A stretch of DNA of 64,000 nt from Nitrospira sp. (lineage in GTDB: Bacteria > Nitrospirota > Nitrospiria > Nitrospirales > Nitrospiraceae): NCBI GenBank assembly GCA_022843785.1, contig JALHMZ010000002.1, positions 186,001-250,000 on the forward strand. The letters are read 5' to 3'. The notes under the pieces are model-generated. The model had not been told where the DNA came from, did no database searches, and saw nothing but the letters and a program-made list of their open reading frames with translations. Positions 49,881-57,861 of the stretch are shown here, in pieces (the first letter of the stretch is position 1; every line of letters begins with the position of its first letter). A program made the position numbers and the translations under genes.

Positions 49881-52225
49881 CGAACCCTCACAACTCCTGT
49901 CCCGACTTCCGAAGAAGCCGCCCGTCCGATACCATCAGAGCCAACCAGCTCAACACGGATGGGAGAAACTCCCGGGGTTTTGGTCATGAAGACAACGCTG
50001 ACAGATCGTGGAGCACGCTGCCCCGGACGAGCCAGCCGGAATTCGACAGTCCCTACCGCGGCTCCCATATCGCCAGACGAGAGACCTGCTAGGCTAACGA
50101 GTTCCGCCTCAGCAAGCCGTTTAAACTGGAGAATCGTTGGATCATATTCCAGCTTAAAAGTATTTTGATCCGATGCGCTGAGCCGCCCATCGACAATCGA
50201 CAGTTTGATTTCCTTGCCGAGCTTGACGGCCGACTCATCGGGATGGATCGCCAACACAGGATCAGGACTCGCTAATTGGGCTAGAGAATGGCTGGAGGTC
50301 GTACCCCTGGCACCCTTGATCCCACTATTGAAAACAGCCGTGCCCTCTCCATAGACGCTGCCCGGATTGGCAGACACCTTCTGGGTTGGGGTCGAAAACA
50401 TTGGACCTGTCGCGTAGGTCGACTCCGTGCCGGACCAGAAGGTTTGCGCGCTGAGCGCCGGAGGAGTCATGTTCTGTACGATATGTGGCGTAATCGTGAG
50501 GATCACTTCTGTCGTAACTCGATCCGTCCTGAATGAACTGATGAGATTTCCAATAAAGGGAAGGTCGCCGATCCAGGGAATCGTCACTCTGGTTTTGCGA
50601 TCTTCCTCTTGCAAGAGCCCACCCAATACAATGGTTTCTCCATCCTTGATGCTCAGCATCGTCTCAGCAGACCGATTACCAAACTTGAATTGCGTAATGG
50701 GCGGAGACGCCTGCAGTGTAACTTGTTCACCCAAGCGGATTACTTCAATCTTCATTTTCAATCCAAGTTCACCGCCCAGCTTGATGGAAGGCTCCACTGC
50801 AAGCTTAACTCCGGTATCACGAAACTCAATAGAAGTAACGGTCGATGTGGTCGGCACGGCACCTGTTGCAGCTTGACCTGGCAGAACATTCGTCGTGGAC
50901 AACAGGATCGGTTGTTTATCACCAATGTTGATTTCGGCTTTCCGGTTGTTCATGACTCGGATCTTCGGCGCAGCCAATGTCTTTGCGTCTGTAATTTGCT
51001 TGAAAAAATCCAACTGAACGTTTGTCGGGAGCTTGAAGAGATAGTTCCCAGGACCCAGGTCCGACAATTGGCTTGCGCTGAACTGTTGGGCCAGCGTTCC
51101 GGCAATAAGGCCGGCAGGAGGAGGGAGAGGAGCCATGGCTCCAGCAATCTGCTTCGGATAGGTCAGCCCATAGTTCTGATTGGCCGTTCGGTTGACTTCC
51201 AGCACTTCGACATCAAAGAGCACCTCGGACTCTTGACGATCATTGGCCAGAATGATTTTTTCAGCCATTTGAATTTTCTCAGGCTGATCACGAATCACAA
51301 TCGTATTCAATTGCTCATTCGCATGCATACGCTTCGAATCCAGCATGCTTTTCAGAAGCGTCAACATGTCTTTGGACTTGGCGCTCGAAAGGTAAAAGGT
51401 TCGGATCATTAGATCCTGATACTGTTCCTGCTTCTGTTTGGTGTTCGGACTGATGATCAATACGCCCGGGGATACGGCGCGGGAAAACAGGTTATTGCTA
51501 TTCAGAAGAAGCTGGAGCGCATCCTCGAATGGTGTGTCCTGAATCGCAATAGAAATCGGCTCATTTCTGACATCTTTATCGAAAATCAGGGTCAACCCAC
51601 CAGCCTTCGCCACCCCTTCCAACACTTCCTTGACCCCAGCATTCCTAAACTTAAGTGTGACGGGTTGCTTGAGCCGATCGCCCCTCATGAGCGCCTGCTG
51701 TTCTTCCGTCAATCGACTGATACTCTCAAGAGGGTCTTGAAATGCCGGGTCCAATTCGGCGGATCGTGTAAAGCCGTCGATCGCCTCATCCGTTCGCCCA
51801 AGTTGAACCAACCGCTCCGCTTCACGATACTGAGATCGAGAATCCCTGAATCGAATCGCTTCGGCAAGACCGGCCTGATGCTCTGCCCCTGATGGTTCAA
51901 TCGTGAGTGCACGCTTAAATTGCTCAATGGCCAGATCAATCCGTCGCTCCTTTAGAAATGTCCGTCCGCGCTCATCATACATCGCTGCCGCACGTTCACG
52001 TGCCAAGGCGTATTTGCTCTGCAAGGATGGATCAAACGGCGCCTCTTTCAGCGCCTGCCTATAAGCCAGACCCGCCTCTTCCCAGTTACCAGCTGCCAGA
52101 TGTTGATCTCCCCTCTTGATATCAGGTGACACCAACAACGCGCAGCCTGTCATCAGAACCAGGACGACAACTTGAATAATCACAGCTGCCATACCGTTCA
52201 AGTAATATGGCCGATTACAAGTCAC
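49877..52225 (-). CDS. outer-membrane secretin (GspD/PilQ family) with N-terminal TPR and C-terminal cohesin-like domain
   Basis: About 782 aa from GTG 52225, chosen because AAAGGG lies seven bases upstream. The signal ends in VLMTGCA, a lipobox, so a lipoprotein. Residues ~40-180 carry TPR-like repeats (HLAAGNWEEAGLAYRQALKEAP); then an STN/N0-like domain (QPVTLKFRNAGVKEVLEGV), N1-type domain (LDSKRMHANEQLNTIVIRD), and the secretin core (VQLDFFKQITDAKTLAAPK; VTIPWIGDLPFIGNLISSF). The last ~130 residues (DPVLAIHPDESAVKLG...DQNTFKLEYDPTILQF) resemble a cohesin-like domain, an unusual addition. First gene of the operon. Confidence 0.88.
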   Translation of the reverse strand: MTCNRPYYLNGMAAVIIQVVVLVLMTGCALLVSPDIKRGDQHLAAGNWEEAGLAYRQALKEAPFDPSLQSKYALARERAAAMYDERGRTFLKERRIDLAIEQFKRALTIEPSGAEHQAGLAEAIRFRDSRSQYREAERLVQLGRTDEAIDGFTRSAELDPAFQDPLESISRLTEEQQALMRGDRLKQPVTLKFRNAGVKEVLEGVAKAGGLTLIFDKDVRNEPISIAIQDTPFEDALQLLLNSNNLFSRAVSPGVLIISPNTKQKQEQYQDLMIRTFYLSSAKSKDMLTLLKSMLDSKRMHANEQLNTIVIRDQPEKIQMAEKIILANDRQESEVLFDVEVLEVNRTANQNYGLTYPKQIAGAMAPLPPPAGLIAGTLAQQFSASQLSDLGPGNYLFKLPTNVQLDFFKQITDAKTLAAPKIRVMNNRKAEINIGDKQPILLSTTNVLPGQAATGAVPTTSTVTSIEFRDTGVKLAVEPSIKLGGELGLKMKIEVIRLGEQVTLQASPPITQFKFGNRSAETMLSIKDGETIVLGGLLQEEDRKTRVTIPWIGDLPFIGNLISSFRTDRVTTEVILTITPHIVQNMTPPALSAQTFWSGTESTYATGPMFSTPTQKVSANPGSVYGEGTAVFNSGIKGARGTTSSHSLAQLASPDPVLAIHPDESAVKLGKEIKLSIVDGRLSASDQNTFKLEYDPTILQFKRLAEAELVSLAGLSSGDMGAAVGTVEFRLARPGQRAPRSVSVVFMTKTPGVSPIRVELVGSDGIGRAASSEVGTGVVRVR

Positions 52226-52434
52226 AGAGACACCCTTTCCAGTGAACAAAATCCGCCAGCCCGAACGATCAGACCGGCCTCACCTCAAACACTTATACTA
52301 CAGAGATAGATGCGCTCAAAGGAAAAGTCTATTAGCAGGAGGAGAGCACAGTGGCTATGCGGGGATAATTTTCGGGAATCCATCTCGAACGCTCGCGCAC
52401 GCATGCGCCGGAGATTGATAGGAACCCTTTCTTC

Positions 52435-53730
52435 TTAGAGACGCCAGTACTTGAGGGAACGCGGAACCTTACCTTGCTCCAACATACTTTTCACATCAAT
52501 CAATACGCCATTGTCCAGGCTGCGCAACGGCTTCAGGAGATCGTCAAGATTCATGCGGACATAGTCACGGTGGGCAACAGCAAGGATCAACCCATCGAGA
52601 TCTTTAAGCTCCTTCCAATCGACCAGATGAATCCCATATTCCGCAACTGCCTCTTCGCGCTCAGCCATTGGATCATGCACCAGCACATTGACTCCGTACT
52701 CACGAAGCTCATTGATGATGTCCGGCACTTTGCTGTTCCGGAGATCCGGCACATTCTCCTTGAACGTCAAGCCCAGCACACCTACGGTCAGCTGATTGGC
52801 AGGGCGTGACAGTTGACTCAGTAGCTTTATGGTTTGCTCGGCCACGAACTTGCCCATCCCATTATTGATGCGCCGCCCGGAAAGAATCACTTGGGGGTGA
52901 TAGCCCACGGATTCAGCTTTCGCCGTAAGGTAATATGGGTCGACTCCGATGCAGTGCCCACCCACAAGGCCCGGCGAGAACTTGAGAAAGTTCCACTTTG
53001 TTCCGGCTGCCTCGAGCACAGACTTCGTATCGATTCCGAGACGGTGAAAAATCAATGCCAGTTCGTTCATCAGAGCGATATTGAGATCCCGCTGTGTGTT
53101 TTCAATAACCTTTGCTGCTTCCGCAACCTTGATGCTGGAAGCGCGATGAACTCCTGCTTTGACGACCATGCCATAGGTATCGGCGACAACTTCCAGCGAC
53201 TCCGCATCTTGTGCGGAAACCACCTTCACAATCTTCTCAAGCGTATGTTCCTTATCGCCCGGGTTGATCCGTTCAGGAGAATATCCGACTTTAAAATCGA
53301 CCCCGGCCTTCATGCCAGATTTCTTCTCCAGAATCGGCAGACAAATCTCCTCCGTGACTCCCGGATAAACAGTTGACTCATAAACAACGATCGTGCCCGG
53401 CGCCATATTGGCACCGATAACTTCCGATACCATTCGCAACGGTGTTAACTCTGGTTGAAGCGATTCATTGATGGGAGTCGGCACTGCAACGATGATGAAA
53501 TCTGCGGCCTTCAGGTCAGCCGGTTCATACGTATACTTCACCTGACTCGTTGTAAGGTCCGCAGAAGAGACTTCCCCCGTTCGGTCAACGCCCTGTCTCA
53601 GTTCCTCGATCTTTGCTTTATTGATATCGAGCCCAATCACAGGCATGAGTTTCCCAAACGCGACCGCGATAGGAAGACCGACATAGCCCAATCCCACGAC
53701 TGCAACCGACCGTTCATTCTCTTTTTTCAT
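52435..53730 (-). CDS. UDP-N-acetylhexosamine/UDP-glucose 6-dehydrogenase family (WbpO/TviB-like)
   Basis: 431 aa. NAD(P)-binding VAVVGLGYVGLPIAVAFG at the N-terminus, the substrate segment GYSPERINPGDK, and the catalytic Cys in GGHCIGVDPYYLT near residue 265. The NTQRDLNIALMNELALIFHRLGIDT motif points to the WbpO/VpsB/TviB group that oxidises UDP-GalNAc or UDP-GlcNAc for capsule or exopolysaccharide. GAGGAG precedes the ATG. It is alone on this strand. Confidence 0.88.
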   Translation of the reverse strand: MKKENERSVAVVGLGYVGLPIAVAFGKLMPVIGLDINKAKIEELRQGVDRTGEVSSADLTTSQVKYTYEPADLKAADFIIVAVPTPINESLQPELTPLRMVSEVIGANMAPGTIVVYESTVYPGVTEEICLPILEKKSGMKAGVDFKVGYSPERINPGDKEHTLEKIVKVVSAQDAESLEVVADTYGMVVKAGVHRASSIKVAEAAKVIENTQRDLNIALMNELALIFHRLGIDTKSVLEAAGTKWNFLKFSPGLVGGHCIGVDPYYLTAKAESVGYHPQVILSGRRINNGMGKFVAEQTIKLLSQLSRPANQLTVGVLGLTFKENVPDLRNSKVPDIINELREYGVNVLVHDPMAEREEAVAEYGIHLVDWKELKDLDGLILAVAHRDYVRMNLDDLLKPLRSLDNGVLIDVKSMLEQGKVPRSLKYWRL

Positions 53731-54208
53731 AGCGCTCCTCTTCTATAGGCCAACAATGGCAGAAGCCATATGCTCAGTCAAGAAATGGAAGATTCCCGCC
53801 TTTCGCTGCAAAGCGTTTCAGCACAATATCAGTGCAGGCTTAATGGCTTATCGCAACCGCTTATGCACTCGACAATATACGATCTCTTTCACTGAAAATT
53901 AGTTCATGTGCCGGTTCCAATACATACTACGTAGAATGGCGCTGCCTACAGAACAATTCCCTTTAAAATACAACGATCCTTACTTTGCACATGCGATCGC
54001 CACAATAAAATGTCGTGATAAATCAATCCAGTAGATCTACCGCCTCCAGCACTGCCAGAAATGTACATCTTCCAAGAGCAATCAGCGGGATATTTTATGG
54101 CAATGCTGCGTCCACCCTGTGTCTGTTACTCACAAAGTTACTTCAACTCGTTGGTAAACCCTCATACTTTTTAGAGTAGCCGAAAAACGGCACCTGGAGC
54201 GGCCTGGG
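53731..54208. other. gap with no supported gene
   Basis: Nearly 480 bases, more AT-rich than the surroundings, between the dehydrogenase and the BACON gene. No ORF, no convincing riboswitch or small RNA pattern seen. The sigma-54 promoter for the plus-strand gene lies at its right end. Confidence 0.5.
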
Positions 54209-54224
54209 GGGCACCTATCTTGCT
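54209..54224 (+). promoter_or_regulatory. sigma-54 promoter of the BACON-repeat gene
   Basis: GGGCACCTATCTTGCT: GGCAC at 54210-54214, five bases, then TTGCT at 54220-54224, with GG and GC 12 bases apart as required for -24/-12. The -24 and -12 boxes match the TGGCAC-N5-TTGCA consensus apart from the first base and last base. Transcription would start near 54236, about 145 bases before the ATG. PrsR, encoded at 62136-63509, is a sigma-54 activator. Confidence 0.6.
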
Positions 54225-54379
54225 GCTAGTCCTGACAGGAAGCGTTCTTGACACTGGCATACATCGTTCAGGGACAGGAGCCAGTGATAGACAACGACCA
54301 CATCGTTATCGCTAGCTATTTCAGAGTCAAAGTTTGGTGGCGTTGTGTGGCAGGTCTTGCAACACGGAGGATATCGACC

Positions 54380-56395
54380 ATGCGCCCGATGAGATCGCCG
54401 GTTATACATCAGAGCAAGCTCTTGGTATTGGCCATTTCAGGGACTTGGCTATCGCTAACAACTGGCTTCCTGCCAATTTCAGACCATGGAACATCGTCGG
54501 CCTTTGCGCAGAGTACGACGTCATCGTCACGGCAACAGGCTGCACATGAGCGATCAACCGTTTCAAGCCATCTCCTCTCAAGCACAACACAAGCTCAAGG
54601 CCGCAGGCATCACAGCCTCATCAGAAAACCTGCCTCACAAGAACCGGCAGCGGTCGCGCCTTCCGCCGTCTTGACAGACATAACGGGATCATCGCTATCG
54701 GAACAAATACCCGTGAGCACCACGTCGACGAATGCTGCTGCTGCACAACCGGCGACCTCGGGGTCTCTCACCCAGACCAATAGAACACAGCAAAGCAGCC
54801 TTGCCGCTGTTTCATCTGCTGCGCCCATCGCAGGGAATACAGCCGTACAATCATCTTTATCCTCCGCGTCAAGCAGCACCGTGTCTGGAGCAACCGGGCT
54901 CACAGCGGCGGTGGGAGGATCCTCCGGATCAACAACGACCGGCTCCCGATCATTGGGCCGCCTCCGGTCCGAAGTGGCCGGAATGAACCAAATCTTCACG
55001 CAGACAGGCCCGGCTATCGGGATAAATCCACGGAGTTTCTCATTTACAGCCCAGCAAGGAGGCAGCACGCCGCCTCCTCAGACCCTTGGGATCAGCAATG
55101 TCGGCGGCGGATCCCTGGTCTGGACAGCCGCCAGTAACGCAGCCTGGCTCACGGTAAGTCCCGCATCCGGATCCGGCAACGACTCCATAACCCTGACCGC
55201 CGCCACCGGCTCCCTTACCGCAGGTACGTACGATGCGGTGATTTCCTTAAGCGCCACGGGCGCAACGAGCGTCTCCGTGCCGGTCACACTCGAGGTGACC
55301 GGCACCGCAACATCAATCACGCTAAATCCCTCATCACTGACCTATTCAGGCATTCAAGGGGAAAGTAATCCAGCAACTGAATCCATCACTGTCACGTCCG
55401 ACGGAACCTGGACGGCAAGTAGTAACAGGGCGTGGTTGACGGTCACTCCGACCTCCGGGTCCGGAAATGGAACCCTCACCGCAAGCGTCAATATGAGCGC
55501 TGCCGCCGTGGGAGCCAATACGGCTACTATCACGGTAACTAGCGGGAGCACGACTCGAACGGTCGCTGTCTCCTTGACGGTCACGGCGGCTTCTTTGAGC
55601 CTGGCGCCGAGCAGTCGGACGTTTACCGCGACACAGGGAGGCGCCAACCCTGCAGATCAGTCCGTGACCCTCACCTCCAATGGAAGCTGGACAGCGAGCA
55701 GTAACAGAGCCTGGTTAACGGTCAGCCCAACATCCGGGTCTGGAAACGGAACCCTCACCGTAAGCGCCAATATGAGTGCTGCCGCCGTGGGAACCAATAC
55801 AGGCACGCTCACGGTGATCAGGGGGAACACGACCAGAACCGTCAGCGTCACCTTCACAGTCACCGCGGCCTCTTTGAGCCTGTCACCGACCAGCCGGACA
55901 TTTACCGCAACGCAGGGGGGCGCCAACCCTGCCGATCAGACCGTAACCGTCACTTCCAATGGAACCTGGACGGCAAGCAGCAATACACCATGGTTGACGA
56001 TCACTCCAGCCTCCGGCTCAAACAATGGAACGCTCACGGCCAGCGTGAATGTTTCTGCCGCAAGCTTGGGGACGAATACAGCGACGATCACAGTCATAGG
56101 CGGCGGGCTCACCAGAACGGCAACTGTAACCCTTACAGTAACCTCTTCGGGCAGCGCTTCTTCGATGACACTGGCATGGGATGCAAACTCGGAATCAGAT
56201 TTAGCCTCATACAGAATTTATCGATCAACAACTCCGGGTGTCTATGGCGCTCCGGTGGCAACTGTTCTAGCTGGCATCGTCAGCTATCAAATGGGCGGGC
56301 TGCAGGCAGGGACATACTATTTCACAGTGACTGCCGTTGACTCAGCAGGGAATGAAAGCCCTCGCTCCAACGAAATCAGCCGGGTTGTCAATTAG
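54380..56395 (+). CDS. exported BACON-repeat protein with C-terminal Fn3-like domain
   Basis: 671 aa. Start ATG 54380 follows GGAGG by nine bases and gives a signal peptide-like N-terminus (SKLLVLAISGTWLSLTTGFL...SSAFAQ). A Ser/Thr/Ala-rich, low-complexity linker leads to four BACON-type repeats: one diverged copy, then three of 93 residues (GTWTASSN..WLT(V/I)(T/S)PTSGSGNGTLT). The C-terminal 80 residues form a fibronectin type III-like domain (LAWDANSESDLASYRIYRS). Likely a surface or matrix carbohydrate-binding protein. No PEP-CTERM tail is present. An upstream in-frame TTG (54248) is disfavoured. Confidence 0.8.
   Translation: MRPMRSPVIHQSKLLVLAISGTWLSLTTGFLPISDHGTSSAFAQSTTSSSRQQAAHERSTVSSHLLSSTTQAQGRRHHSLIRKPASQEPAAVAPSAVLTDITGSSLSEQIPVSTTSTNAAAAQPATSGSLTQTNRTQQSSLAAVSSAAPIAGNTAVQSSLSSASSSTVSGATGLTAAVGGSSGSTTTGSRSLGRLRSEVAGMNQIFTQTGPAIGINPRSFSFTAQQGGSTPPPQTLGISNVGGGSLVWTAASNAAWLTVSPASGSGNDSITLTAATGSLTAGTYDAVISLSATGATSVSVPVTLEVTGTATSITLNPSSLTYSGIQGESNPATESITVTSDGTWTASSNRAWLTVTPTSGSGNGTLTASVNMSAAAVGANTATITVTSGSTTRTVAVSLTVTAASLSLAPSSRTFTATQGGANPADQSVTLTSNGSWTASSNRAWLTVSPTSGSGNGTLTVSANMSAAAVGTNTGTLTVIRGNTTRTVSVTFTVTAASLSLSPTSRTFTATQGGANPADQTVTVTSNGTWTASSNTPWLTITPASGSNNGTLTASVNVSAASLGTNTATITVIGGGLTRTATVTLTVTSSGSASSMTLAWDANSESDLASYRIYRSTTPGVYGAPVATVLAGIVSYQMGGLQAGTYYFTVTAVDSAGNESPRSNEISRVVN
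55322..56148 (+). repeat. three tandem 279-bp repeats in the BACON gene
   Basis: The same sequence around GGAACCTGGACGGCAAG recurs at 55403, 55682 and 55961, exactly 279 bp apart (93 codons). Within copies long stretches are nearly identical at DNA level, which suggests recent duplication and possible copy-number variation. Confidence 0.8.
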
Positions 56396-56418
56396 GAGAG
56401 AACACCGGCCTCTTGATA

Positions 56419-57783
56419 TCATTCATGCCGCAAGGCGTCGATTGGGTTCAGGCGGGACGCCTTGTTGGCAGGATACAGGCCGAAGAAAAGGCCGATACCC
56501 ATAGAGAATACAATGGCGAGGGAAAGAACTTGGCCACTGATGCGCGTGGGCCATCCCACAAAAACGGTGACGGCCTGAGCGACACAAATCCCGATCAAGA
56601 CTCCAAGAACGCCTCCGGCCAAGCTCAAGATCATGGCCTCCACCAGAAATTCCCACAAAATTTGCCGCCGCCTTGCGCCTACCGCCATCCGCACACCAAT
56701 TTCTCTGGTCCGCTTCGTGACCGACACCAGCAGAATATTCATAATGCCGATACCACCGACCAACAGTGAGACCGCCGCAACAGCAATCAGCATGACCGTG
56801 AGCGTGTGACTCGACTCCTCCTGCACCTTCCCAATATCCACTTGTGTCCGAATGGTAAAGTCGTCAAGTTGATCAATCGGTAATCGGTGTCGCTCCCGTA
56901 GCACCCGGCGTATCTCTTTGACGGCAGAGCCTACATCCTCTTCTCTTTCCGTAGAGGCAAGAACCGCCCCGGCTAATCCTGGGAAATGCCTCCCGAATAA
57001 CTTTCGTTCGGCTGTCGCGAACGGAACATAAATGACGTCATCCTGGTCCATTCCCTCAGAAGATTGGCCCTTTGGAGCCAGCACACCGATGACGCGAAAT
57101 GGCACATTCTTGATTCGTATCAGCGCCCCGACCGGCTCTTCGCCGGGATCGAACAGATGCTCCACGACAGTCTGTCCGAGTAAAGCGACTCGCGCTCCAA
57201 CCTCAGAATCCGCATCAGTCAATAGCCCTCCGCTGATAACCGGCCACTCTCTGATGGTGAAAAAACTCGGCGTCACTCCAAATACTTGGACACTCCAATT
57301 GCGGTTTCCAAAAACGGCTTGATTCTGTTGACGCTTGCTCCACGCCACTTCACGCAAAAGCGGAACACGTTTCCACAATTCCTCACAGTCTGATACCGTC
57401 AGACGGGCCGAACCTCCGAGCCCGGTCCGTACACCGCCGACAGTCGTAGCACCAGGGAACACATAGATTACATTGGTGCCAATGCTTGCTATTTGGGATT
57501 GAACGGTCGCCTTAGCTCCCTGTCCGATACTCACCATCGCGATCACGGAACCGACACCGACGAGAATCCCCAAGACGGCAAGGCCTGCCTGCAGGAGATT
57601 TCTATAAAAACCTCGGACGGCGTTGAGAACAGATAGACCCAAGAACATCAGCATGAGATTTTGAAGCTTCCGGGAAAGCCCGATTAAGGACAACCAGCCC
57701 GTTGCGGCAAACCAGGCGGAACGGTCTCCGTCGATTCCACGGAGAAACGGATGATCATTGACTATACCTCCACTCTCATCCAA
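56419..57783 (-). CDS. MacB/FtsX-type ABC transporter permease
   Basis: 454 aa. Four membrane helices, large periplasmic loop, and FtsX segments (LAVLGILVGVGSVIAMVSIGQGAKATVQSQI; MLIAVAAVSLLVGGIGIMNILLVSVTKRTREIGVRMAVGA; ILWEFLVEAMILSLAGGVLG). Typical of MacB/LolCE-like permeases. The first ~55 residues form a soluble extension before the first helix. No ATP-binding subunit is adjacent, so it works with a partner from elsewhere. Its stop lies just after the BACON gene's stop; the two are convergent. Confidence 0.85.
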   Translation of the reverse strand: MDESGGIVNDHPFLRGIDGDRSAWFAATGWLSLIGLSRKLQNLMLMFLGLSVLNAVRGFYRNLLQAGLAVLGILVGVGSVIAMVSIGQGAKATVQSQIASIGTNVIYVFPGATTVGGVRTGLGGSARLTVSDCEELWKRVPLLREVAWSKRQQNQAVFGNRNWSVQVFGVTPSFFTIREWPVISGGLLTDADSEVGARVALLGQTVVEHLFDPGEEPVGALIRIKNVPFRVIGVLAPKGQSSEGMDQDDVIYVPFATAERKLFGRHFPGLAGAVLASTEREEDVGSAVKEIRRVLRERHRLPIDQLDDFTIRTQVDIGKVQEESSHTLTVMLIAVAAVSLLVGGIGIMNILLVSVTKRTREIGVRMAVGARRRQILWEFLVEAMILSLAGGVLGVLIGICVAQAVTVFVGWPTRISGQVLSLAIVFSMGIGLFFGLYPANKASRLNPIDALRHE

Positions 57784-57861
57784 TAATCACGCGAACAGTC
57801 ACACGTCACACTCATCACCAGACCCTTCGTCTCGGGCGTGCAGATGTAAAGGGAACCCATT

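Noticed and set aside
41681..52225. Naming the operon MSHA pilus or complete type II secretion
   Set aside because: Gene set lacks prepilin peptidase, mshM-like ATPase and full GspL/GspC/GspK; only family-level names are justified.
53731..54379. Cyclic di-GMP (GEMM) riboswitch or small RNA upstream of the BACON gene
   Set aside because: I looked for the characteristic conserved core and did not find it; only the sigma-54 promoter is supportable.
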